Shown piece after piece: positions 23,203 to 35,411 of a stretch of 64,000 nt of DNA (the first letter of the stretch is position 1; each line of letters begins with the position of its first letter). The notes beneath the pieces were generated by a model. That model ran no database searches. It was not told the origin of the DNA and worked only from the letters and a program-made list of their open reading frames with translations. This DNA comes from Ciborinia camelliae (lineage: Eukaryota > Ascomycota > Leotiomycetes > Helotiales > Sclerotiniaceae). The translations under genes and the position numbers were made by a program. Location: NCBI GenBank assembly GCA_025890175.1, contig JANPYM010000002.1:2721241-2785240 (forward strand), written 5' to 3'.

Positions 23203-24568
23203 TCTTCATTACAAACATGAATTTATTTCTTCAATAGAAGTTCTTTTCCGTTACGAATGATGAGTTTTAACAAAATGCATGGGGAATCTTCACACGTGTA
23301 TAATATCCTTTCAATTCTCGTTGCATATCCTTGTTCTTGGATTCTCCATTTGGTGTATACGAATGATGGTTCATGATAGTGTGGATCCGGTGGATGGGAC
23401 GCGATTACGCCGTCCTATTTTTTATATCGGTCGGTATTTAATCTGTTGAGCATGGTGGGCTGGCATATTTTTGGTTATATGGAAAATATAGTATTTGAAT
23501 GAATAAAACTCTGTTATGACTTGCATTGTTAGTATACTAGCGAAGCAAATAACATTTTCACTAAAGTTTCCTGTATAAGACCTTCCTTTCTATGTCTTAT
23601 GTTGTTATTAGAAACATGTGCCAGTCTACGCTAGTGTAAATGCTAGTCTTCATGCTAGTCTTCATGCTTGTCTTCCAATTGCAATTGTTTTTTTTTGGTT
23701 GTAGCGCATTGCAGTTTGCTGTACTATTATTGTATTTGGGCGATAAATTGTTGAAACCTACGGTTATTTTGCATTGTTTGCACTCGAGACAGTTCTCGGT
23801 GGGATGATATTGGAGTTAGGTATTGGCTGATGTCTGTTTTAATATTGGCACTCGATGCCAATATTAGTTCTTTCAAAAGCCTAAAATTCTTTGTTGGTTT
23901 CGAAACTTTGAAGTATCGAAGTTTCTACTGATAGGAGGAGTGTTGCCGCATGAGATGAGATCAAAAGCCTTGGGAACAAACCAGAGCAAAACTTTAAAAG
24001 TCATAGATAACGATGGATGTAGCGTTGTCTGGTTCTTTAAAAAGAGTCTTCGCACATGGCTTTCATGCTTTCAGTCACTATTAATAGGCATAATGCCCGG
24101 GAAATACCGAGTATTCAAGTTGGGTAACGTACCCACGTGGGATGAGAACAAAGAAGATATTATTTCCAAGAAGGTTTTCGAAGAACCTAGGAAACTCTTA
24201 GACTTGTGACTGGTGGATCAGTACCACTAGGCGTGAACGTTGCTATTCTTGGGGATCTGTAGGTAATGAAGATGCCATGGACTCATTGTACTTTGCAGTA
24301 TCTTTCACCCATGACGGTACGAGATTGGCTGGCCAAGCTGCCTATCGTGGCATTTCCCGTGTAGCAATCTTTCTTTACATCTAAGACGCGTAGTATTTTT
24401 GGTGACCCAAGAATGATATCATAAGTAGAGGTGCTATCCTCTGCTTAAACAGAGATGGTTTCCGTCAACATGACTTATTTAAAAATCTCAAGAGTTTCTT
24501 AATCGCCGTGTTAGACAATCTTGCCACATTCACATTGATGCGGTGGTGCATTGTTTGCAAATATCAAT
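23203..24568. other. Intergenic
   Basis: About 1.4 kb between two plus-strand genes. A short direct repeat of TGCTAGTCTTCA lies near 23640-23675. ORFs up to 89 codons on the plus strand lack a good ATG and recognisable content. No gene is called. Confidence 0.35.
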
Positions 24569-26115
24569 ATGGATAATTCTCAATTGAGCGAAATCCTTTC
24601 GCGCTCATCCCCCGAAATTATTGCATCGGCAGGCATAGCGACCAGCCATAATAATCTAATAAATAGGGGTTATATTTTTGTTATTGTAAATTCTATATTG
24701 GTATTTATAATGGTGATATGCTACGCTATCCGGGTATATACGAAAGTGGTATTTCAGCGAAAAATGGTCTGGAGCGATTGTTAGTTGATACCTTTCGTTT
24801 GTCTATTTCTTATGTATTTGAAAGCTAATTGAACTGCAGTGCCTTTGCTGGCCGGCTTCGTGAGTGGTGTTCTAACTTGTCAGCTTCATATAACAAGCTA
24901 ATGTTTCCTTGGTTTACAGCTTGGTACTGTAATAATCTATATTGCCACGATATTATGTACGTTTATACCATCTTTGCCCTGCCAAAAATCTACTGACGTT
25001 TGTATAGTAGTGACTCCTGGTGGTGCCGTCCCTTTTCATGAGTGGGATTTTTCATCAGTAGAGTTGACATCGCGCCGTAGCCTAGTGGTAAGTATTGTTT
25101 CATTCCATTACTTCCTATGGATCCATTTCACTTGAAGTTCAGCACTGACATCACCAGCTAATTTATATAACTTTGATTATCTGCAATCCCTCTTTCGGCT
25201 TTGTAAAGCTGTCTATATTCATGATGTACCTCGAGTTATTTGTGGGGTTACGCTGGATGCAGATATGGGTTTATATTGGTGCAACCATCTCCTCCGCCTT
25301 CTATCTAGCTCTCACGATCGTCACCTTTTATCTCGCAACACCCTTTTCCGGTGAAACATTTGAATCACTGATATTCTCATCTCACTGGGCCACGCTAAAG
25401 CATTTAGCCTATCCCTCAAACGCTGTTGGACTGGGAATTGATATTTACCTCTTCGTCTTACCGCTTATTGCGGTCAGTAACCTGCGTATACCGAGAAAGA
25501 AGAAGGCGCTTGTTATGATAGGTTTTGGTGTCGGATTACTGTAAGTTTGACCTACATTTGAAATCAAAATGAAAGTTTTTCCATTGCTAATGATCTTGAT
25601 GATAGCGCTTGTGCTGGGTGCATTTTAGGTCTTGTGTATCGCACGACTCATAATCGGAGTCCTGATACGACGTGGAGTTCTCTAAATGTCTCTCTCGTAG
25701 TGTGAGTCCGACCTTCCCTCTAAGTAATGCACCATTTATTCGAAAAGACTGACGACAGAACAGATTGATCGAGCTATTTAGTTGTATTATAATCTGCTGT
25801 TTCCCATCCTTGCTACTTTTTTCCCGCACATACAGCAAGAAATTTACGAAGCTGGGTGCGGTTATAGTATCCTGGTTGTGTTGTACTAGATGCAGGAAAT
25901 CAAATGCAATGGCCATGGATGGTCAAGAACCAGATGAGTCTGCTGAACAACCACGGCCGATCACGGAGAAGAACCTTTATCCAGGTCTTGACTTGACTGG
26001 AACAAATGACTTGACAAAACCTGGAGATATTGAACATGGAGTCTCGGACAGCATACCCATGCAAAGAAATCATTCAATAGCTGCTGAGGGGCCTATAGAT
26101 GAGACAAAGAAATGA
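24569..26115 (+). CDS. Rhodopsin-domain integral membrane protein (fungal, 392 aa)
   Basis: Seven-helix fungal membrane protein of the rhodopsin-domain type (large Pezizomycotina family, mostly uncharacterised, related to Pth11-like proteins). Exons: 24569-24779, 24840-24859, 24920-24956, 25008-25087, 25158-25540, 25606-25701 and 25764-26115. The first helix is near residues 33-53. The extracellular loop carries an HEWDF motif, the counterpart of the family's HxWD. Long hydrophobic helices follow, then a cytosolic tail of about 85 residues rich in Glu, Pro and Asp. Exon 2 is only 20 nt but is needed to keep frame, and the second rhodopsin-domain gene in this window has a 20-nt exon at the same place. 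Ligand or function is unknown; retinal binding is not implied. Confidence 0.85.
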
Positions 26116-27255
26116 CGACCTTTGTGCCCATGACGAGATGAAATGAATTTGGACCAGGGTGGAGAGAAGCTAGATAGGGATTGGAAGAAATGATTGCATG
26201 AGGAGCTGGAGATTAGAGTTAGATGTGCAATCCCTGTTTGATAGGCGCCAGCGTCTTTTGTGTCGATACTGAGAAGTCGAATCGCTAGCTATTCTTCTTC
26301 GTTGTGGGGATACCAATTGCACTGCCTAATTTGCAGTGGTGTATAGACTGAGGGGGGCGATTCTCATGATGATATATATCATCATTGGAGTTGCTTCTTG
26401 GATTTCCAGGCTCACAATTAGTGGCCTAACGATGGGTGGCTGTATTAGGCGCCCATGTGCTCTTCCAACTACTTCACAGCTGGAAGGTAATGTTTTTTAG
26501 TGATGACTCTTCTAGCTTCTTCATCCAGTAAGAGGCAACTTGTTTAATAAGAAAATACCTTGGATCGTTTGGCGTGAAAAATTACTAACTGCCCATTGTG
26601 CAAGCTTTCAACACCACCTCAAGAGAGAGAAGCGGAACTATCTGGTAGGTAGAAATATTCGTTATATAGACAGCAACAAGTTTTCGCTCCAGAGTTGCCC
26701 TTTTATCTAAATTTTCCAAAATTAAGTTTTCTCCCCTCAGCTCCGTATTCTTTTTATCTGTACGATCCACCATATTTCTTTAAACCTTCAGATGTATCTG
26801 CATCATTTCTGACTCACGATTCCGCCTTCCTCGAGGAAAAGAAAATCATTCGACTTCTTATTCTGATTAGATGGCCTTACGGATATTCAGACCTCACTCT
26901 GATCCTATTTTGAGTGAAATTAACACTCAACTGGAAATAATGAGCCAAAAATACATAGTGAATGGTATTTACCATGTTTGAGAGTTCAAGTTATCCGAAG
27001 CTTAATTTGGCTCGCCAGAATAAAATAGGGCGGCATGGAAACATTGACTGATGATGCATTTAACCCTGGAGATATTTTTCTTTCTTAAAGAGAGATGGGA
27101 TACTAGGTATTACTTCGTGACAATCAAGTGTTTATATGTGTAATCCCGCCATACAGTATTCCATGCATCGATTCTGAAAATTGGAAAATAAAAGAAATGT
27201 GAGATCTTTTCCCCCACAAATAACAGGATGACACCAAAAAGGAGTCTCGATAAAT
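26116..27255. other. Intergenic between convergent rhodopsin-domain genes
   Basis: About 1.1 kb with no convincing gene. A plus-strand ORF at about 26695-26913 lacks an ATG start and family features. Confidence 0.4.
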
Positions 27256-28721
27256 TTAGACATTACGCCCTTCACTACCCGATGAACCCTGTCTGACTAC
27301 CGAAATTTGTACAGATCTTAAGATTCCCATTTCTTCATCAACGGGCTTCATCGCCATATTATCCCCTTCATTTCTCATTCCTGCGGCGATCGTAACATTT
27401 CCCAAACTTGTCGTCGAGAAAGTATTATGTGGGCCTTCCCACACCCCCGAAACATCGTAATATTCCGAGCCTCTCCTCTCTACCCTCAACATCGACGGTT
27501 TCCTACGACACTGGACCGACGAAGAGCTGATGGTCCTCTCTGATACCCCCTTGAAAGGTTTAGACGACATGAAAAGTGAAGATAGACGACCACCCATCTT
27601 TGCCAAACAAGGTATCTGTGCCATCGTCTTAAAAAACCTCGGCAGAGTCGGAAGACAACTTGTGAAGATGCCCGCGCCCAATTCAACATATGAAGGGATG
27701 CACATGATGCTGTTCCACCAAGCAACATCGTCACTTTTCAAAAGTTTCAACGAAATAAACAGGCGCACCATCGATGCTATGCAGGCCCTAAAGCCATATT
27801 AATCTCGGAAAACATCACGAAGTATGCCATTTACTCACAGGAGTCCTGTAGAGAAAATTGCAGAAACACCGACATGCTCCTTAAAACTCATCTGTAGTTT
27901 CCAAATGATCGGCTGTGGGAGCAAGATGATGAGAAAGTCGGATATGGTGTTGGCTGTTCCGGTTGCGATGAATACGTGACTCATATCGAGGCAGTGACCC
28001 GTGGTATCCAGGACGTTCCAAAACTTTGATATTGGGGTGCAAATAAATATCGTCATGAATAAAAGCGTGACATAGAATACGACATTTATCCACATAAGTG
28101 CATGGGAGCTCCAGAACATTAAGTCTCTGGTCCCCGCCGTAAAGATTCGAATGTATTGTAGCAATATCGAAATCTTGATTGACAATATCGCAAGACCGAA
28201 TGATATGGAAGTTATGTAGGTGCCCTAGTCACCATGAGCTATTATCAAATGGCAGAAGAGAGTATGCATAGGTACGTAGAGAAAGATTTCAAAATCTTTT
28301 AACCTGACGTCCCACTGATGTTTCCCAAAAACCTTAGGATCAAAACCGGTTGTTACAATAAAAACTATATAACCACCCTATAGATATAATTCTCAGTATT
28401 TGAAAGTGCCTGTCTGTAAAGAAGGCTTGAAGTACCCATGCTGCCACGGCAATATCTGAGAAGAGTCAATTCTAAGCTCAACAAAATCAAGAGGTCTTGA
28501 TACCTACAATCTTCCAAGTTCACTTGTCGAATAATCCGCCATTTCGTATAGATGCGTATAAAGATAGCTAAAGTCGCAAGAACCGTCGTAATTATTTTAA
28601 CAGCATTGGCAGCCGGCAAAAGAGTATATGGGTTATCGAAATTTGGGGTAACATCCGGTGGAGGCTTTAAAGCTGGCCCTTGCAGTAATTCTTCAACCTG
28701 GGAAGGCGATAATCCAGTCAT
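27256..28721 (-). CDS. Rhodopsin-domain integral membrane protein (fungal, 417 aa)
   Basis: Same family as the gene at 24569-26115, in convergent orientation. Exons: 28721-28508, 28455-28436 (20 nt), 28377-28276, 28224-27839 and 27787-27256. The extracellular N-terminus starts MTGLSPSQVEELL. The first helix is at about residues 45-65, the conserved loop motif KHQWDVR follows the third helix, and the core helices are intact. The cytosolic tail is long, about 135 residues, Ser-rich and includes paired basic residues. The start at 28721 is preferred over an in-frame ATG ten codons upstream because it matches the family's typical N-terminus. Confidence 0.85.
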
Positions 28722-29446
28722 TATCGAACTGATTAACAAAGAAAAGAACAAGAACTCAAGTCTATAATTCGTGAATAAATAATCATGTCAAAAATGGCAC
28801 ATGAGTTAATGATAAGATGTCAAGTCTGACATCAGCCCGGTCATGACCGGACTTGAGAAGACCGGCTGTGCATCATTCAAAAAGATTGTGCAAAGAAAAA
28901 GAGAATCCCGTCGTGCTCCAACAACTTGATTGGCAGATCTTCCCGGACATTGGCTTTTAACTCTTGGCCCGCATGCATTTGTTATACCTACTTTTCAGCC
29001 CTACCTCGAGCCTACTTCAGCTGTCCGAAAACTTCCACTTCATCGAGTCATTTACTGGCTGTTTAAAAGCACATCTGTCAGAAATCGAGGAAAGGCTTGG
29101 TTTTTCTGCCTTATTCTGCGACCTACAAATGCCTCTCGTATCAAATATCTCTCTTGAAGTGTAAAAATTATATTAAACCAGCTAGAAGCATTGTCGAAGA
29201 TGAAGATGTAGCTAAAGCACAAGAAGTGGGGTAATTAATTAACACGTGTCTCCCCAGTGACACTTCGTACTCTTCCTTGTTGCGAAAGACCTTCCAAAAT
29301 ATCCACTGCCGCTTGATATACTCTAAATACCCCCCTTTCCTATGTTAAAAAAGGATTTGTATTTATAATTTACTCGAAAAGAAAATTGATAGAAATCTGA
29401 TGAGGATCGAGTGTCACGGTGCCCCTTCTCAACACGTGTGAAGACT
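28722..29446. other. Intergenic
   Basis: About 0.7 kb holding the promoter of the rhodopsin-domain gene and the 3' flank of the next minus-strand gene. No gene or repeat is recognised. Confidence 0.4.
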
Positions 29447-31212
29447 TCAAAGTCGTTGCATACCAACTTTCTTCTCCTTCCACTATTCATGAATTGTTAA
29501 TGATTGCACGACAAGAGAATTGAAGGGGGAAATCAAGAAACTCACATCAAAAGCAACCTGCACATCTCTAAAAAATGGCTCTCCCAAAATCCACATATCT
29601 TCCATTCCATTCCCATCTACCCCGGCATTTCCTTCTTCTTTATCTGCACCATCGCTATTTCCAAATCTTCCCTCCACCACGATACCTACACAGTATCCAC
29701 TACCCCTCTCCATCCTTCCCAAACTGAATCTTCCCCCAGGAGAAAAGGTTCCTGCATCCCTCTTACCCTCTAATACTTTGACTCTGAAATTTCCAAATTC
29801 GAGTGAGAGATGAGGGGGGTTAAAACATGGATAGGCGTGGAATTGATCATATGGTGGTGGAAGTTGACGGGAGCCAGAGATTGAAGCATAGAGGTTACGG
29901 ACAAGGTTTGATGGGCCGATTATATAGGGAGTGTTGATCTGAAGAAGTTAGTGGGTTAGGTAAAAAGTGAAGAGAAGGAAATGGGCTTGGACAGTAATAG
30001 ACTTACATCCAAGACTATTGGCTGGTTTTGCAGAACTTTCTTGTTATCGATCCAGATTCCTTTCATTAGAATTTCCCACCAACCATCTGCGCCTCGAACG
30101 TCACTCCATTCCCAAGCACTTTCCTCGTTCGGTTTCAAGTTATCATCACCAAACATGCTTTCGTCTCTCTTCATTAAACCCAATTCGGCATTCCTCTTCA
30201 GTTTATCTTGTCCAGACTGTAGGTCCAAACCATCAAGCCCCTTTAATTCACCGTCTCCAGACTGCAGACCACCTGCTTCAAGCTTATTCGATTCATCATG
30301 CCCAGATTGAAACACGTCCCCTTCAAGTTTCTCCAGTTCCTTTTCAATTCGCCCTTCCACCTCTCTAACCGCTTTAACCGAAGACCCTCCTACACTGAAG
30401 ACACCTTCATGCCCATTAAGCAGCATCAAACTCCAAACCTGCGTATCCACCACCCCACTCTTCACCATCTGCCCCAACAACCCTCCTTTCCACCCCCCAA
30501 CCTGTCCCAACCCCTCTCCCACAGCCAGTCCCAAATTTGCACCACTCTTCCCCAAGCTCCCCACCCACTGTTTCTGCGGTCTACAATGCGCAAAGGTAAC
30601 CGGTATATATCTCTCCCCCTTCAAACCAACAAACATATCAATCCCTAATGGGAATCCCACAACATCCGTTCCACACCTACAACCCGGAAAATTCATCCCT
30701 TTTCCCTCTTCATCATCATTACTAACACTATACGTGCCACTTCTCTCTTCTAGATAGAAACTTCCTTTTCCACTCGGTGTACTAATTATCGCGAAATCGG
30801 CCGTCAACATGTTTAGATCTAGATCTACATTTTGTGAGGGTTCGCCAATCTTGAGGGATGTGAACCAAGCTCCTGTATTTCCGACTTCGCCGAGAAGTGT
30901 GGTGCCTGGTTGGAGGTGTGTTCCAGATCGTGGCTGTACGCTTGTGGAGTTGGTGATTTGACCATCGTGCCATCGTTTTGGTATTCTCACAACTTTATTA
31001 TCTCGCAACACACGCTCGGTATTTGTGAATCTGGCATTTATATTCACCAGTGTGGAATATAGAAATGTGAGATTGACAGTGTCGGGAGCGGGAAATGAGC
31101 CGCCGCGTCGGGTTACGGTGTAGTGTATCGGCGGAAGAGTGGCAAAGGCGAAGCTTGTGAGGCAGAGAATTAGAGTGAGTAGGTTTGAGAGGAGAAAACT
31201 TCTTGAATACAT
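29447..31212 (-). CDS. Secreted pepsin-fold protein with lost catalytic motifs
   Basis: Exons: 31212-30007, 29938-29546 and 29482-29447, giving 544 aa. An N-terminal signal peptide (LLTLILCLTSFAFA) is followed by a propeptide-like stretch. The family A1 aspartic-protease layout is recognisable: WFTSLKIGEPSQNV matches the strand before the first active-site loop, PIVLDINTPYIIGP the second loop, and ILGEPFFRDVQVAFDW plus KKVGMQ the C-terminal block. The first DTG motif reads NML and the second reads DIN, so at least one catalytic Asp is missing. A degenerate hydrophilic repeat (LQSGDGELKGLDG-like, about 280-325) is inserted between the lobes. It is likely a pseudoprotease that is exported or cell-surface. 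All frames are open and splice sites normal, so it is not an obvious pseudogene. Confidence 0.8.
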
Positions 31213-31892
31213 GGCTCGTATTTGTCAATGAATCGTGTCGATAATCTGTTTGAATTTGATGAAATGGGGGAAGGGAAATGAAGTGATTCTGATCAAACAT
31301 TGAACTGGGAAGGTACGACTTGCGAAGCAATCTAATCCAACTTCAAAGAATATCGTACAAGGAAAGAACGTTTGTCTAACTTAAAACAAATTTACCACGA
31401 GTACCTGGTTAGGCCTTCTCCGGATTATAATTTAACATTAACCTTCCGATTTCCCTAGGAAATAGGCAAGGGGAAGAAGGCAATTGTCATTATTGTAGGC
31501 AAAAATATAAAACACTGCCAGGCATACAACTCCAAGGTAATATGGAGCTACATGCTTCCGCCCCCATTATAAGAGGGGGCTCCAGAAATTCGTCAGTTTT
31601 CATTTTGAGTTTGCAAAGTTCTCGGCGATTATTATAGAATCTTTTGAAATTCCCCAACAATATATATTGAACATATACTAAGAAAAGAAGAAATGCAAAA
31701 TTACATTGCGTATCAATTCAAATATTTCCCAAACTTATGAAGATATACCCAAAACTGACAAATTGCTGAGGCCCCTTACTGTATCGTGAACAGGGGTGTG
31801 AAAGAATTAAACCCCCAACTACTCGTGGCCCCAATGATCTTAATTCATGTCATCTCACAGACAACCTTACCATGCCGACCGTCTGTCGTAAT
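31213..31892. other. Intergenic
   Basis: About 0.7 kb holding the promoter of the pepsin-fold gene and the 3' flank of the GMC gene. Nothing else is recognised. Confidence 0.4.
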
Positions 31893-33950
31893 TCAAGAGC
31901 TATCAATCTTCGAGTTACAACTCTCTAACTTCAACGGCGCCAAATCTAAACCATCAACACCTTTAATCAAATCCGCAGCCTTCTCACCGATCGCATAAGC
32001 AGGCATCTGGGTATGGCCTTGATTAAGAAGTGGCATGACGCTTGTATCAGCGACCCTGAGATTCTTCACTCCCCTGACTCTTAATTCCTCATCGAGAACT
32101 GCCATTGGATCCGATGCTTTGCCCATTTTTACGGTCCCCGCAGGATGGTAGCAAGTTGTACCATTTTCCTTGATGTAAGGAACCCATTGTTCTCTCGATG
32201 TGTATGAATGATGCGTTAGGTCCCTGGGCCAGCTGCCTTGAACGATATCTTTGGTTCCCCTCCCCTTCATGATGATTTCATTGGCATATCGACATGCCTC
32301 ACTAAAGACCACAACATCCAGCTCTTCACTCAAGTAGTTGTGATCAACAACTGGGTTATCATTTGGGTCTTTTGATTTTAAGGTTACGGTGCCTCTACTT
32401 TTAGGTGCGAACAACTCAGCGATGATGGAAAATGCATGAGACTTCTCTCCATCTGGGAATTGATCGTATTGTTTTGGACCACCGTAACATTCGGTGGAAA
32501 AAAATTCGGTGTTTGGTTGTGATTTGGTCAAGCCCATGGGATCTCTTCCTGGCTGCCGTGGTGCTGAAGCCCAAGCTGGTTCCGAAGCAAGACGCTCATC
32601 AAGACGAGAATAGGCGAATACACCAAAGGGAAATGTAGAGAGAGGTCCACGCTTCTCTTCTTTCCATTGTCTATAAGCTTCGCCCAAAGCATTTGGGCGA
32701 TATAGAAGGTAATCAGTGGTAATGTTTGGCTTGGTAGTTTCATAAAATATGAAAGCAATCTGGAAATTTGTTAGCGAAGTATCAGTAAGAAATGGGGATG
32801 AGTTACCATGTGATCCATGAGGTTCTTCCCGACCCCAGGGAGATCAACTTGACACTCAATTCCATGAGATTCAAGTTCGGACTTTGCTCCGATACCTGAT
32901 CGCATGAGAATAGTTGGCGAGCAATATGCTCCTCCACTGATGATAATCTCTTTTCTAGCTCGAATCTCTTTTTCCGTCCCATCTTTCTCAATTACTTTCA
33001 CAGCGGTGGCTCTCAAGTCATGGGGGAATGCATGACTATCGAGAATAACTTTATCAACGGTTGTATTCGTTTTGATTGCGAGATTTGGACCTTTGTTGGT
33101 AAAATAGTTTGCCGAAGTAGTTCGGTCTCCTTTGTATACAGTCCTTGGTACATGGCCGCAACCATTTGGAGTCTCACCAGTTGAAAACATGTCGGGATGA
33201 AGTGGCAAGCCTTGATCCTCCATTGAATCCAAGATCATGTTAGATATTGGCACCTAAAAGGTTAGTATTTTGTGCAAATAAACGTCGGGATGACAACATG
33301 CCATATCGTGAGGCTCAATATCAAGTAGACCATCATGACCATGCACTGGTTCATTAGCCTTAAACCAGTTCTTTCCATGAAAGTTTTCTGCCTGTATCAC
33401 GGTCAATACCGAGGACATAATCGAGCTAATAGCAATCCTACCTTCTTCATGTAACCAAATACCTCCTCTCCACTCCATCCTGGCATTTCCCAATCATCAT
33501 AATCTTGTGGTATACCTCGAATACACAAAGTACCATTTACTCCACTCGATCCTCCGAGGAACTTGCCTCGACTGACTTTTACTTGACGATTATTGAGTCC
33601 GGGATTTCTTTCAGTGGTGATATTCCAGTCGGCTTCGGTATCAAAATTTTTTGACCTAATGTATAATGTCTTAGCTCAAGTTCGAGTTCATGGGACAATA
33701 GGAGAAATATCTCACCATCCGCCAGCCATTATGGTATTTTCGAGAAGTGAATTATCTTCTCCTGCTTCAATGACGAGAACAGAATTATCGGGGTCTTCTG
33801 CCAATCTTGCAGCGACAACCGCTCCCGACGTGCCGGCTCTATCGCATCTATATTAGAAAGGTGCCTACTAAACGCCACGCTGAAGTAACAAACATACCCG
33901 CATACGATATAGTCATATTCGGTATCTTCTGGTTCTCCCGTGATAGCCAT
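31893..33950 (-). CDS. GMC-family FAD oxidoreductase (choline dehydrogenase/alcohol oxidase-like)
   Basis: Flavoenzyme oxidising an alcohol group. Exons: 33950-33898, 33838-33716, 33655-33442, 33391-33302, 33253-32807 and 32759-31893, giving 597 aa. The N-terminal Rossmann motif is split by intron 1 (YIVCG then AGTSG). The first GMC signature is around GKFLGGSSGVNG and the second around SGGAYCSPTILMRSGIG. The C-terminal catalytic block has HPAGTVKMG and a second His in LNQGHTQMPAYAIGEKAADLI. No signal peptide is present, so it is probably intracellular. Intron 4 (33301-33254) keeps frame only if its donor is GC rather than GT. The substrate is not predictable; choline, aliphatic alcohol and aryl-alcohol oxidases share these motifs. 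Confidence 0.93.
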
Positions 33951-35411
33951 TTTGAAGTTTGAAGTTTAAGTTTCGCTTGTAAAGAAACAATATGAATGAG
34001 TCAAAAATAACTACATGGACAAAGAAAAGGAAGGTGCCGACGTGGATAATATATCAAGAATTCCAAGTCTAGATTGGCAGTTTCAATTCCTTATCTAATT
34101 AGGTAGCACTTGCTTACTTCAATAAATGTAATCTTACGAGTAGGTGACTTAAATGTCGTAGTCTAGTATAGTTGGTCATTCTTATGCATATACAATCTTC
34201 GTTTTCGGCCAATAACAGATGTTGAAGAGTAACTCACTGCAATATCCATGTGGATTCATGGCAGTGTATTGGATTGAGGGGACGGGGGAATTATTGCTTT
34301 TTTACACCTCAAACAGATCACTTGAGTTCGAAAATACAAAACCGTCCTCCACATTAATGGACCACCTACATAATACTCAGGCTGAGCATCAATGTATACG
34401 AGGTACCTATATCTGCGCAATAGTTTCGTGATCAGACCTCTCGGGCTTCAATCGATTAATGTCCACGTGTTTTTCATTAACGAGGAAAGAAGGGAGAAGG
34501 AGAAGGAGAAGGAAGGGACGGGAGGTTTGGGTGTTTGAGACAACTACCTGGGTATTTTTGGTCTCCTAGTCCCATAGGGGAAATGCGGGGTGCCGATAAT
34601 CCTGATCGGCAGCCCGAAGAAACACGATATTGAATAATCTACAGCGGAAATACCCCGTGAAATGATTGAAAGATTGATTGCAACACGTGCTTTTACGGAA
34701 TTATAACCGCATTTGCAATTTGATCGAAATAATGCAAATAAACCAAATCCCCTTCCCCTTTCTTCTTTACCGGAAGAGAAGAGTTTCCATTCCAACAACA
34801 GTAGTACTGTAGTACACACTGCCCAAGTATACAATAGGTAGGTAAGGTGGGTATGGGGTACACATGTGACATTTCGAAACACACACTCTCGAACCCAGGT
34901 TTGGCATCTATCATCAATAATATCTAGTATTATGAGATGAACTGGAAAGGATTAAAGGCATCCTAAATTAGGTACATCCCTTTAACAATAGAGTATGTTT
35001 TACTACTACTACTACTACTTCTTCTACCACCTACTAGGTATCTAGAATATTATGTTCTTTATCTTACGTTCTGTTATTACCACTATATTGATACCCCCTA
35101 TTGATCCTTATAGGCTTTTTTGTTTTATTGTTTCACTTATATTGTACTGGTATTGTAAAAAATTCTGCTGTACAATAGGTCAAAGAATATCTGTTCAGAA
35201 AAACGAAGAAAAAAAAGAAGAAAAAAGCTTGAACAACAATGGAACAATCGTTTTTCACACAAGATAAACTCTTTCCTCGTACCTTTCCGGGTATTTCAAA
35301 ATCAAATCTACACTTCTACTTGAAATATCAGATCGACCACACAAACATCCAAATTAAAGAAAAGTCATTCGTTACCAAAATCCTATCAACCAAATCAAAA
35401 GGTTAGTCAAC
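33951..35411. other. Intergenic between divergent genes
   Basis: About 1.5 kb. It contains AAGGAG triplet runs near 34495-34515, (TAC)n near 35001-35018 and CTAGGTA-type elements near 34835 and 35033. It presumably holds promoters for the GMC gene and the amidoligase gene. No gene is recognised. Confidence 0.4.
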
